Shown here: piece after piece, positions 23,875 through 33,243 of the stretch
How positions within the stretch are numbered: position 1 is the first letter of the stretch
How the letters are laid out: the number at the start of each line of letters is the position of its first letter
Assembly (NCBI RefSeq): GCF_002355595.1
Contig: NZ_AP017422.1
Coordinates: 1,054,001-1,118,000 of the forward strand
Source: Filimonas lacunae
GTDB taxonomy: Bacteria; Bacteroidota; Bacteroidia; Chitinophagales; Chitinophagaceae
DNA: 64,000 nucleotides
Direction of reading: 5' to 3'
Notes under the pieces: model-generated
Database searches by the model: none
What the model was told of the DNA's origin: nothing
The model's input: the letters and a program-made list of their open reading frames with translations, nothing else
Made by a program: the position numbers and the translations under genes

Positions 23875-24813
23875 CTATTTTTCAACTTTCACGTCTATAT
23901 TAATGTATGATTCTTTGCGGGACAGGCTATCTGCTGTAAAGTTTACATTGATAGCTCCGTATTTACCAGCCGCTGTTTTAAACATAATCACAGCGCCGGT
24001 AAGATTGGTGCGTGACCCTGATGGACGGTCAGATGTGCGGAACCTGTTAGGAGAGGCGGGGTTGGTGCCCGCATTGTATGCTGCCTTAATGGCCGATAAT
24101 GAGGTTAGGGTGCTGGTAAAATTGGTGGTACTGAGTTTAAAAGTGGTGGCATTCCTTGTCCAGCTGCTAAGATCGTAAGGATCAAACAGGCTAACACTGG
24201 GTGCGTAAATAGTGAATTTGGGGGGATTGGAAGAGGTGCTGTTGGAGGTGTCGTAGTAATATCCGAAGTCAATCAGGGCCGAATTGGTGGTGGCTTCGGT
24301 ATAGTTATACGCCATACCCGTGCTGCTGGCGAAATAGCATTTATTGGTTTTGTTTACCGAATCGGGTACATACAGAAAACGGTACGTGTAATAATTGAAA
24401 TCGGGCTTAGTGGTAACCTTAATAATTTTACCACCGTATCCTAAAAACTTACCGGCGGCGTTTCGGGCAGCAATACGGTAACTGTTATCGCCGGCTGCGC
24501 TATCGGCCATGTATTTTTTTACACCGGCAAAGTTTCTTTTATCGGCGCCTCTTACCTGCATAGTATCGAACTTCACACCGTTCTTTTGAATCTCAATAAT
24601 GTCCATGTCTTCTTTATCAGAATGCACGGTAAAGTCGAAGTAAATGCTGTCTTTAGGATTTACTTCTATATTGCCGGTAAGGTATTTTGCACCGCTGTTA
24701 TTGAAGTTAACTGTTATGTAATAGGTATCTACCGTATCTACTTTTTTCGAGCAGCCCACCATACCCAGGGTGATGGCGGTGAGTGCAGTGAATAATAGGA
24801 TGGAATATTTCAT
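23875..24813 (-). CDS. SUS-locus surface lipoprotein
   Basis: A 312-residue lipoprotein from ATG 24813 (signal KYSILLFTALTAITLGMVGC with lipobox M-V-G-C). The mature part is beta-rich (YYITVNFNNSGAKYLTGNIEVNPKDSIYFDF) without a domain I can name with certainty. It follows susD by 36 nt and a terminator comes after it, so it is the third gene of the SusC/SusD operon, a common place for SusE-like or other substrate-binding surface lipoproteins. Its ligand is unknown. Confidence 0.75.
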   Translation of the reverse strand: MKYSILLFTALTAITLGMVGCSKKVDTVDTYYITVNFNNSGAKYLTGNIEVNPKDSIYFDFTVHSDKEDMDIIEIQKNGVKFDTMQVRGADKRNFAGVKKYMADSAAGDNSYRIAARNAAGKFLGYGGKIIKVTTKPDFNYYTYRFLYVPDSVNKTNKCYFASSTGMAYNYTEATTNSALIDFGYYYDTSNSTSSNPPKFTIYAPSVSLFDPYDLSSWTRNATTFKLSTTNFTSTLTSLSAIKAAYNAGTNPASPNRFRTSDRPSGSRTNLTGAVIMFKTAAGKYGAINVNFTADSLSRKESYINIDVKVEK

Positions 24814-24849
24814 TGTAATAATCTTTTTGGTATACAGAATGAATAGCAA

Positions 24850-26694
24850 TTATTGTAAAGGATCGAAGGAGCCGCCTGGCCAGCCAATGGTTTGCTCAAT
24901 CAGGTAACTGCTTTGCCTGAAAAAGGTGTTCAATGGATAGAAGTAGTACAGTTCGGGTATGCTGATGGCCTGTGTAGCATCCAGCGATATTTCTGAAGGC
25001 GTGAACATTTTGGTATATACAGAAAGATTATTCAGGTTGGCCGTATCTCTTGGGCGTATACCGGAAGCGTATATAGAATCCAGGTATATTTTGCCGGCAA
25101 CCGGAGTTTTAGGTCTGCCTGATACATACGGATCTTTAGCATCCCACTTAATGCCATTACGGGTAGTACCTGTTAACAGGTGTAAACGCCTGGTTCTTCT
25201 TAAATCGTGATAACGTTTTCCTTCCATGGCAAATTCTACCATTCTTTCGTTCATGATCAGGTCGCGCATAGTGGTTTGGTCGGGCGCCAGTGACAGGCCA
25301 TAATCCTGTGAGCCTGCACTAATGCCTGCTCTTATACGAATAAGCCTTACCATGTCTTTGGCTTCACTTAAACGGCTGGTTTCGTTGGCGCATTCAGCTA
25401 CGTTCATAATCACTTCTGCCAGGCGCATTTCAATCCAGTCCATACCGCTACCACCACCGGAGTTGCTGTTGTATTGTGTTTGAGCAGCATTTATGGTAGG
25501 GTTACATATTTTACGGCAATAAAAGCCGGTAGCTGTAAGGCCCGAAGCTTCTTCCAGCACACCTGTATAGCTCCATTGTTTGCGGGAGGTGTTGCCGCTT
25601 AATGGCCAGGTGCAACCGTTATAGGCAATAGATGCGGCAAAGCGAGGGTCTCTGTTCAGCCAGAACAAGGTGGCATCGTAATCGGCAGATTTGCTGATAG
25701 GTACTCCATCTTTCATGGTATAGGCTTTTACCAGGTTTAAAGTGGGCTGGTTAGAGCCGCCACCTGCCTGTGCCGTGGTTTCTGAACGTGGACGGGTAAT
25801 GTATTCTGTGTTGGTGCCGCGACCAGGACTAACCGAGGTAGCATCATATACACGTATAATAATCGATTCTTTGTTGGTAACAGATTCGTCAACAAAGATG
25901 TTGGCATAAGTAGGGTATAAGGCAAAACCTTGCGCTACGCAGGTATCGTAAGCGGCGCGGCAGGCTTTATAAGCGTTTTCCCAACGGCTGCCAATATTGG
26001 TAGGGTTAAACTGCGGGCTGGCCCAATACATCAGCACCTTGCCTTTTAAGCATAAGGCAGCTGCCTGTGTAACACGCCCTCTGTCAGCCGCCGGCCAGGT
26101 TGTAGGCAGGTAAGCTGCAGCAGAGTCCAGATCGCGTACAATAGAATCGATACAAACACTGGTTTTGGCTCGTGGCACATTTAAATCGTCTGACTCAATG
26201 GCCTGTGCGTGCATTACCAGAGGCACACCACCATATAGCCTTACCAGGTTAAAGTAAGTTTGCGCCCGCAGGAAAAAGAACTGGCCTTTCAGTTTTGTTT
26301 TTGTAGCGTCGTCCAATGTGCCGCCGTTAATGCCATCTATACCTACGTTACAACGGCGTATATCAAAATACCGGCTGGCAGTGATGCTGTTAGAGGTAGC
26401 TACATCGGTAACACTATTATCGGTTAACTGGCCATATAAAAAAGTAGTGTTGGCATTGTTGAGTTCGTCAGAGGTATAATGAATGGTTCCGGGAGCGGGC
26501 CAGCTGGGCATCATCAGGTCGTATCCTCTGTCCAGAAACTGTCCTACTGCACCGGCATCATTCCAGATACGCGAATCAATACCGTTCTGATCGGGAAGGT
26601 CAAAGAAGTTTTTCTTACAGCCTGTCAATACTGCACCACATAAAGTAGCAGCAGTAATGGTTTTTATAATTGTATTGCTCAGTTTCATTTTCAT
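24850..26694 (-). CDS. SusD/RagB family lipoprotein
   Basis: A 614-residue outer-membrane nutrient-binding lipoprotein that caps its TonB-dependent partner. The signal ends at L-T-G-C followed by K-K-N-F-F-D. SusD hallmarks include ADELRFLRA-type TPR helices (here KLKGQFFFLRAQTYFNLVRLYGG), VPLVM, and the C-terminal ERMVEFAMEGKRYHDLRRT. It starts 20 nt after susC. No glycoside hydrolase accompanies the pair, so the nutrient may be a peptide or another compound rather than a polysaccharide. Confidence 0.93.
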   Translation of the reverse strand: MKMKLSNTIIKTITAATLCGAVLTGCKKNFFDLPDQNGIDSRIWNDAGAVGQFLDRGYDLMMPSWPAPGTIHYTSDELNNANTTFLYGQLTDNSVTDVATSNSITASRYFDIRRCNVGIDGINGGTLDDATKTKLKGQFFFLRAQTYFNLVRLYGGVPLVMHAQAIESDDLNVPRAKTSVCIDSIVRDLDSAAAYLPTTWPAADRGRVTQAAALCLKGKVLMYWASPQFNPTNIGSRWENAYKACRAAYDTCVAQGFALYPTYANIFVDESVTNKESIIIRVYDATSVSPGRGTNTEYITRPRSETTAQAGGGSNQPTLNLVKAYTMKDGVPISKSADYDATLFWLNRDPRFAASIAYNGCTWPLSGNTSRKQWSYTGVLEEASGLTATGFYCRKICNPTINAAQTQYNSNSGGGSGMDWIEMRLAEVIMNVAECANETSRLSEAKDMVRLIRIRAGISAGSQDYGLSLAPDQTTMRDLIMNERMVEFAMEGKRYHDLRRTRRLHLLTGTTRNGIKWDAKDPYVSGRPKTPVAGKIYLDSIYASGIRPRDTANLNNLSVYTKMFTPSEISLDATQAISIPELYYFYPLNTFFRQSSYLIEQTIGWPGGSFDPLQ

Positions 26695-26714
26695 ATGTTT
26701 TTATACAAGCATTC

Positions 26715-29700
26715 TTAAAAAGTTGCGTTAATGCCCAAAGAGATGGTACGCAGCGTTGGATAATCGGCAAAGTTGGATGTGTAAGGATCTTTATACTTGA
26801 ACGGGTTAATAATCGTCCATAAGTTGGTGCCTGTTACAAAAGCACGCAGTTCCGGAATGCCCAGGCGTTCGGCCAGTGGTTTAGGCACGGCATAACTCAG
26901 CGTCATGTTGTTGATTCTGCATTGTGTGCCATTCAGCGCCCAGAAGGTAGAGTTCTCTTTTGCCAGTGGTGCATCTGCACGTGGGTATTTGGCATTCGGA
27001 TTGTCCGGTGTCCAGTGGTCGTTCCAGAAAGAAGGAGCGTTCTGGGTGGTAGTAGGTACTTTTTTCGCTTCGCCATCTACAAACTTCTTACCGCCTACTG
27101 CCAGGTTAATGTTAGTGCTTAGTTTAAAGGTTTTGTAGGTAACGCCTAAAGTGATACCAAAGCCTATTACAGTAGTGGTTCTGTTAAACATGGTAGTAAC
27201 ATCCAGGTCGTTGATCTGACCATCACCGTTAATATCTTCAAAGTTTAAGAAACCTACCTGGGGTTTAGCACCGCCAATTTTATAGTTAGGGTTTTTGGCC
27301 AGCAGGGCATCTACCTCGGCCTGTGTACGTAATATGCCTTTAGAGATATAGCCAAAGTTGCTGCTGTTGTATTTCTGAGGGTTACGGCCCACCATCAAAC
27401 CCAGTTCGTTGTTGCCATAAGTGCCTATATATAATGCGTTGTAGTAAGCCTGTTCCAGTACGCCGTTGCTGAAACCGAAGTTAACATCGGTGCTAAAGCC
27501 CCAGTCTTTATTAATTACTCCACGGTAGCCAATGCTGAATTCAGATCCCCAGGTAGTGCTGCGGCCATAGTTTACCACGGCGGTGTTAATGCCGGTAGTG
27601 GCAGGCAGCGCACCGTTTTCCAGCTTGTCAAAGCCATCGTAGTTCTGGCGTCTGTACAAGTCAATACCTATGGTAAGTCTGTTGTTTAACACAGAGGCAT
27701 CTAAGCCTACGTTAATGGTGCGGGCCTTTTCCCAGGTGATATCGGGGTTAGGAGCGATGTTGGGATCCAGGCCGTTGCCGGAGGTTGTTCCCAGTAATGC
27801 ACCGGTGGTTTGTGTGTAACGCGATTGCCATAAACGTGCATTCACCCTGTCTTCACCTACCAGGCCATAGTTGGCGCGCAGTTTTAAAAAGTTGATAAAG
27901 GTGATGTTATCACTAAAGAACTTCTCGTCGCTTATTTTCCAGCCGATACCTACAGAAGGAAACAGGCCCCACCTGTTACCGGGTGCAAAGTTGGAAGAGG
28001 CATCGTAACGGGCTATCACTTCCAGGTAGTATTTGCTGAACAGGGTGTAATTCATCCTGCCCAGGAATGATCTTTTAGCGCTGTTGGTGTAACTCGGGTT
28101 ACGGATAACAGCAGTAGCATTGTTGAAAGCCCAGAATTCATCTACACCGGATATGATCTGCCCGTTTTTGTAAATGAACGATTCCATGGAGTTGCCTTCG
28201 CTCTGGTCCATCGCACCCATGATATCAAAGTCCTGGTTTTTGAAATGCTTGGAGTAAGCCAGTGACGCAATGATCTGGTAGCTGCTGGCAGTAAGCGTGC
28301 TGGTGCCTAACTGATCGGCGCTGGCTGCTTTGGAAGTGGGCGAGGTGGTAGGTGTATTGCTGTACAGCAGCAGGTTTTGGCCGGTGCGTACAAAGTTGTA
28401 TACGGTATAGTTGGGATAGTATTCTTTGTGAAAACCGTTCCTGTTCAGTTTGCCATACTGGAACTTACCTATTAACCCTTTCAGGTATTTGGGCCGGTAT
28501 TCCAATGTAGCGTTCAGGTTTAAGCCCTGGGTAGTGTTCCAGGTATAGTTGCCTGAATTCTGCATGCCCACCGGGTTGTAAGCGCCGGGAGGGTTGGGGC
28601 CGCTCCAGTTAACGGGCTTGCCGTCAATAGTCAGTGGCACCCATTTAGGAGTCAGGTACAAGGCACGGATAGAAACATCATCCGTTTCGCCATTCGCTGT
28701 TTTGTAAGTGCCGCGGTAATCTTTGGAGTAATCCATCGCCACCATTACAGTAGCGGTAATTTCATCGGTTACCTTGGCAGTCATGCCCGAACGGATGCCA
28801 TACTTTTTAATAGAGATATCGCCATAGTTGCCTTTTTCATCGTAGTAGTTGCCACCGGCAAAGAAGGTAACCTTTTCCGTACCGCCCGATACATTGATGG
28901 TATGGCGGTTTAAGGTGCCTGATTTCCATATCTGATCGTACCAGCTCTGGTAAGGATTGGTTTTCAGGTAATCCAGGTCGGCCTGTGAAAAGCGGGAAGC
29001 TATCTGTGTGTTGTTCAGCTCGTAACCATCGTTGAGCATTTTAGCATGCTCATAAGCACTCATGGTTTTAGGTTTGATGGCTTCGGTAGAAGTGCCAAAG
29101 TAACCGGAATAGCTGATGCGTGTTTTACCGGGCCGGCCTTTACGGGTAGTTACCAGCACTACACCTTTAGCGCCCGAAGCACCATAAATAGCGGCAGCTG
29201 CGTCTTTTAAAAAGGTAAGGCTTTCTACCAGGCTTGCATCCAGGTTGTCAAAATCCTGTTTGGTAACGGTAATGCCATCAATCACATACAGTGGATCGGC
29301 GGTAACGCCTACGTTGGAAGCGCCGGCGAAAATGGTGGAGTTACGGATAGTAAGTGTGGTGGCTGCACCAGGTTTACCAGATGCTATGCTTACACCTACG
29401 CCGGGTAAACGGTCCCGCAGGGCCGATCCCATATTCGCTACCGGAATATCTTCCAATATATCGGCTTTAATAGAAGCTACAGCACCTAATACATCCGATT
29501 TCTTTTTGGTGCCGTAACCCACTACAATCAGATCGTTTAAAGTAGTTTCCATCGGCTGCATGGTGATAGACATATTGCTTTGATTGCTAATGTTTATCTC
29601 TGCAAACTTCATATTGATGTGCGAGATGGAAATGGTTTTTACACTATCTGGCATCGTTATTTTAAAACTGCCATTGTCTTGTGTAAGTGTTCTTACACCC

Positions 29701-29891
29701 GTGCCTTTTGCCTGAACTACGGCGTGTTCCAGCGCAGCGCCTTTTTCGTCAGTAACGCGGCCGGTGATGGTTTTTGATTTATATCCTTGAACTGTTTTAG
29801 TGCGAAGCGTATCTAGGGGTACCTGGGCATGCGAAACAGCAGGGTAGGCGGCGCAAATGGCCATGCCTATTACAAGCAAGCTTGTCTTCAT
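26715..29891 (-). CDS. SusC/RagA TonB-dependent receptor
   Basis: A 1058-residue outer-membrane transporter from ATG 29891 (signal KTSLLVIGMAICAAYPAVSHAQ). After the signal come a carboxypeptidase-D-regulatory-like domain (GRVTDEKGAALEHAVVQAKGT), the TonB box region and plug (VVGYGTKKKSDVLGAVASI; DPLYVIDGI; GASGAKGVVLVTTRKG) and the long beta-barrel ending in LRTISLGINATF. The length is standard for SusC. It heads the operon with susD and a lipoprotein. A two-component system is encoded just upstream in the same direction, with 154 nt between, and may control it. Confidence 0.95.
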   Translation of the reverse strand: MKTSLLVIGMAICAAYPAVSHAQVPLDTLRTKTVQGYKSKTITGRVTDEKGAALEHAVVQAKGTGVRTLTQDNGSFKITMPDSVKTISISHINMKFAEINISNQSNMSITMQPMETTLNDLIVVGYGTKKKSDVLGAVASIKADILEDIPVANMGSALRDRLPGVGVSIASGKPGAATTLTIRNSTIFAGASNVGVTADPLYVIDGITVTKQDFDNLDASLVESLTFLKDAAAAIYGASGAKGVVLVTTRKGRPGKTRISYSGYFGTSTEAIKPKTMSAYEHAKMLNDGYELNNTQIASRFSQADLDYLKTNPYQSWYDQIWKSGTLNRHTINVSGGTEKVTFFAGGNYYDEKGNYGDISIKKYGIRSGMTAKVTDEITATVMVAMDYSKDYRGTYKTANGETDDVSIRALYLTPKWVPLTIDGKPVNWSGPNPPGAYNPVGMQNSGNYTWNTTQGLNLNATLEYRPKYLKGLIGKFQYGKLNRNGFHKEYYPNYTVYNFVRTGQNLLLYSNTPTTSPTSKAASADQLGTSTLTASSYQIIASLAYSKHFKNQDFDIMGAMDQSEGNSMESFIYKNGQIISGVDEFWAFNNATAVIRNPSYTNSAKRSFLGRMNYTLFSKYYLEVIARYDASSNFAPGNRWGLFPSVGIGWKISDEKFFSDNITFINFLKLRANYGLVGEDRVNARLWQSRYTQTTGALLGTTSGNGLDPNIAPNPDITWEKARTINVGLDASVLNNRLTIGIDLYRRQNYDGFDKLENGALPATTGINTAVVNYGRSTTWGSEFSIGYRGVINKDWGFSTDVNFGFSNGVLEQAYYNALYIGTYGNNELGLMVGRNPQKYNSSNFGYISKGILRTQAEVDALLAKNPNYKIGGAKPQVGFLNFEDINGDGQINDLDVTTMFNRTTTVIGFGITLGVTYKTFKLSTNINLAVGGKKFVDGEAKKVPTTTQNAPSFWNDHWTPDNPNAKYPRADAPLAKENSTFWALNGTQCRINNMTLSYAVPKPLAERLGIPELRAFVTGTNLWTIINPFKYKDPYTSNFADYPTLRTISLGINATF

Positions 29892-30045
29892 AAGCAATCG
29901 AGAATTTTGCAATCGTTAATTAAAAGTTAAGCTAAAATAGCACGGAGAAGGGTAGCCACACAATGACATATTCCTTCAAAGTGATGGACAATTTTGCTAT
30001 TCTGCTGTAACAGATCCTACAACCTGCTGCTGCGCTATAATGGTG

Positions 30046-30678
30046 TTATGATATCAATCCTGCCTGGATGGCTACTCTTACAAGGCCTGCGGTGTTTTTA
30101 ACATTGAGTTTTTGCAATAGGCTATTCCGGTGAAATTCAATAGTAGATAAACTTAAAAAAAGCTGGTTAGCAATTTCCTGGTTAGTGTATTCTTTTACAA
30201 TTAACTCCAGTACTTCTTTCTCGCGTTTGGTTAATGTGGTTTTCTGGTTTTTGTTTTTAGAACGAAGATGCTCTTCCAATAAAGCGTTTTCCAGCGAAGG
30301 CGATAAAAAGCGCTGCCCTTCATATACGCTTTCAATCGCTTTTACAATCATGCTGTCATCGGCGTTTTTGGGTAAATAGCCCATACAGCCTGCCTGCATC
30401 ATTTTATTAATCTGGTAAACGGTGTCGTTATTGCTAAATACCAGCACCCGGGTTTTGGGTGCAAACTTTAGCACGGTGCAACAGGTATCGTACCCGTTGC
30501 CATCGGGTAACTTCATGTCCAGTATTAAAACATCCACTGGTGTTTTTCTGATGTTGGCTACCAGGTCGGTGGCATTAGCAAATACGGCAGTAACGGTAAT
30601 GTGCTGTTGTTTCTGCAACATGTTTTTAAGACCGTTAGATACTACCGGATGGTCGTCAGTGATAATAACATTGATCAT
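30046..30678 (-). CDS. LuxR/NarL-type response regulator
   Basis: A 210-residue regulator: receiver domain at residues 1-120 with phospho-acceptor D54 (VLILDMKLPDG) and acidic pocket TDDH, then a LuxR-type helix-turn-helix at ~145-205 (LTKREKEVLELIVKEYTNQEIANQLFLSLSTIEFHR). It starts 9 nt after the histidine kinase gene and is its obvious partner. The target is not shown by the sequence, but the SusC operon directly downstream is the nearest candidate. Confidence 0.93.
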   Translation of the reverse strand: MINVIITDDHPVVSNGLKNMLQKQQHITVTAVFANATDLVANIRKTPVDVLILDMKLPDGNGYDTCCTVLKFAPKTRVLVFSNNDTVYQINKMMQAGCMGYLPKNADDSMIVKAIESVYEGQRFLSPSLENALLEEHLRSKNKNQKTTLTKREKEVLELIVKEYTNQEIANQLFLSLSTIEFHRNSLLQKLNVKNTAGLVRVAIQAGLIS

Positions 30679-30687
30679 ATGTATTGG

Positions 30688-32736
30688 TTAGTTTTTTGAC
30701 AAAATCAAGTCGGCTTCTGTAATTACAAAATGCAGGTTAATGCTGGTGCCATTGTTTTTAGAGCTAACCAAATCAAACCTTCCGCCCATTTTTTTAATTC
30801 TATCCTGAATCGTGTGAATGCCCATTCCGGTTTTATTGCCGCCAGGGGTGCCCTGTATGCCTATGCCATTGTCTTCTACTGTTACACTCAGGCAATTGCC
30901 TATATAGGCCAGTTGTATTAATGCTTCACTGGCATTTGCATGTTTTAAGATATTATGTGTCAGCTCCTGTATAATTCGATAAGATGCCAGTTCCAGGCTG
31001 GGGCGGAACCGGGGAATGTCGCCCACCACTTCGTAGTTAATATCAATAGCGTCTGTGTTGCGAACGCGGTTGCAAAAAACGCGGGTAGCTACTTCCAGTC
31101 CTTCCTGCTGTAATATGTCCGGCATAAAATTGTGTGCCACCTTACGTAATTCTTCATAAGCGTTTTCCTGCATCTGCAATACCTCGGTAAAGGCTGCATC
31201 GTTTTGCAAATGATGCGCTTTAATGGCTGCACCCAGCTGCATATAAATAGTGCCCAGCAAACCGCCAATGCCATCGTGCAGCTCATTGGCAATTCTGAGA
31301 CGTTCTTTTTCTTCGCCTTCAATCATGGCCTGCAACAAGGCCATTTCTTTTTCCTGTTGCATGCGCAGGGCGGCAATGCGTTGCTTGTGTATAATCTGGC
31401 GGAACAAAAGAATATGTATAAGCAGTATAGAAATAGCAACCGCAATGGTCACATACAGCCATAGCCGCTGGGTTTTAATTTTATTGTCCCGGCTGTTAAT
31501 GGTCAGTTCACGCCGGGCCAGCTCTTTATCTCTTTCTGCTACTTCGTATTTTATTTCCATCTGGCTTATAGACCGTAAATTTCTTTCCTGGCTTAAACTG
31601 TCAATAACATTGGAATAGGCTTTCTGATGTTCCCACGCTGCTTTATAGTTGCCCATTGCCTGGTAAGCCATCGATAATAAATGGTGGCCGTGATACTGTC
31701 GCGAAAGCGGTTGTGTTTTAGCTATGGTTAAAGCCGGTGTGATAACGCTGATAGCCCTGGCGTATTTCTTTTGTTGTATATAGGCCTCACCCTGGTAATA
31801 TAAAGCGCCAATAAGCAGGGCGGTATCCTTCGCGCCGTTCTCTTTAAAATGTTGCACTGCTTTTTGTGCGTAATACAAAGCGCTGTCTACAATCTGCTCA
31901 TCTAAATAGGTACGCGATAGTTGTGCATAGGTTTGGGTAATAAAAGAAGACAGGTCTTTGGCTTCGGGCAGGGCAGCCAGCTGTAAAAAGCGCCGGTAGT
32001 AAACCCGCGCATCTTTCAGCTCGCGTTTCATATAATGTATGTTGCCTTTGCTCAACGTAATTCTGCATAGTGCAATCTTGTTATCAGATAATACTTGTTG
32101 CTCGGCCTTGTTCAGATAGGCCACGGCAGTATTAATATATTTGTCGGTGTACAAAGGCTTCTCCGTATCCTCTGCCATATTCAGCCAAAAGAAAATAATC
32201 TGGAAATAGGTTTTTGTTAAGGCGTTCACATTGTCAATATGATAATGTTCTATTGCATCCAGCGCTTTATAGTAGTAATTACCTGCCGAATCTTTCATGT
32301 CAATGAACTCATACCTGTAACCAATAGCCAGGTAGGTGTTCAACAGCCAGGTGCGCCCCTGCTTGCTGGTATCGCAATAGGGAAGCGCCTGCTTTAGTAC
32401 ATCAATAGATTTTGCATTCTGGTTGTGTATGTGGAAAATAACACCCATATCTGTAAGGCATGCAAATATGCCTTTGTTGTATTTGAGACGGAAACTGCTT
32501 TTCAACGCTACCCGCAGCTTGTTGATGGCGCTATCTAAATAGTCGTCTTCTAATGTGCGTGCTTCTTTAATAGCCTGTTTAATGGCATTGGTGTCGGTGT
32601 ATAAGGTTTCGTTAGATAACTGGGTAATGTATTCCGGATGCTTCTGGGCTAATGCCACCGGGGCGTTGGATAACAGCAATACAATAACGATGAGTGTAAA
32701 TACTCCAGATACACTTAAATGAAATCTATCCCACAT
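30688..32736 (-). CDS. TPR-containing sensor histidine kinase
   Basis: A 682-residue membrane kinase. A signal peptide precedes a periplasmic region of tetratricopeptide-like helices (~35-400). One membrane segment follows near 430 (LWLYVTIAVAISILLIHILLF), then a HisKA_3 domain with the phospho-acceptor His near residue 487 (IANELHDGIGGLLG) and a HATPase_c domain (ELTHNILKHANASEALI; VEDNGIGI; GMGIHTIQDRIKKMGG). This NarX/DegS-like design with periplasmic TPRs is common in Bacteroidota. It pairs with the response regulator 9 nt downstream. Confidence 0.92.
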   Translation of the reverse strand: MWDRFHLSVSGVFTLIVIVLLLSNAPVALAQKHPEYITQLSNETLYTDTNAIKQAIKEARTLEDDYLDSAINKLRVALKSSFRLKYNKGIFACLTDMGVIFHIHNQNAKSIDVLKQALPYCDTSKQGRTWLLNTYLAIGYRYEFIDMKDSAGNYYYKALDAIEHYHIDNVNALTKTYFQIIFFWLNMAEDTEKPLYTDKYINTAVAYLNKAEQQVLSDNKIALCRITLSKGNIHYMKRELKDARVYYRRFLQLAALPEAKDLSSFITQTYAQLSRTYLDEQIVDSALYYAQKAVQHFKENGAKDTALLIGALYYQGEAYIQQKKYARAISVITPALTIAKTQPLSRQYHGHHLLSMAYQAMGNYKAAWEHQKAYSNVIDSLSQERNLRSISQMEIKYEVAERDKELARRELTINSRDNKIKTQRLWLYVTIAVAISILLIHILLFRQIIHKQRIAALRMQQEKEMALLQAMIEGEEKERLRIANELHDGIGGLLGTIYMQLGAAIKAHHLQNDAAFTEVLQMQENAYEELRKVAHNFMPDILQQEGLEVATRVFCNRVRNTDAIDINYEVVGDIPRFRPSLELASYRIIQELTHNILKHANASEALIQLAYIGNCLSVTVEDNGIGIQGTPGGNKTGMGIHTIQDRIKKMGGRFDLVSSKNNGTSINLHFVITEADLILSKN

Positions 32737-33243
32737 ATGCAGTTGTATATGCTATAAAGTTAAGTGATGCTTATATCGTAAATGATAGGAGAGAGGTAAT
32801 ATATTTTAAGGGGATATATAAAAACCGATGTTTACCCTAGTGTTTATAAAGAATCATAAACTTAATTTTGGATGTGTAGGATGGAAATGTACACTGCTTT
32901 TGAGATATTGACTGAAACTGACTTTCAGCGTTTGCCCTGCTAGCTATAACAGACGCTATGTTTATTTTGATTATGAGAAAAACAATGTAATGAAACAAAC
33001 GAATTCTTCTAGCTAACAAATACCATGTAACAACATAAGGGTTACTGTGTAAAGTGCATTACGTATGGGCCAGGCCTTGCTATACCTGCTTGTGTCTGTA
33101 CGCTAACCGTGCTGCTGGCGAAGCTATGCCCTTAACAGTTTGTTTACATTGATGTATTGCATGCGCCGGGTTTGCTATAAAGCCCGGGGTATATGCTATT
33201 GCCTGTACTTTAATTAACTGTTTATCTATAACTATTGGTTTGC
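32737..33243 (+). other. intergenic region before giant adhesin
   Basis: A 507-nt gap between the divergent kinase and adhesin genes with no convincing gene. It contains a stem near 33166-33187, CCGGGTTT facing AAAGCCCGG with one bulged base, about 57 nt before the adhesin start. A long leader for the adhesin mRNA is possible. No clean TAnnTTTG box was found close to the start. Confidence 0.4.

Noticed and set aside
24850-29891. SusC/SusD locus as a polysaccharide utilisation locus
   Set aside because: No glycoside hydrolase, lyase or sulfatase lies with the pair, so a polysaccharide target is not supported.
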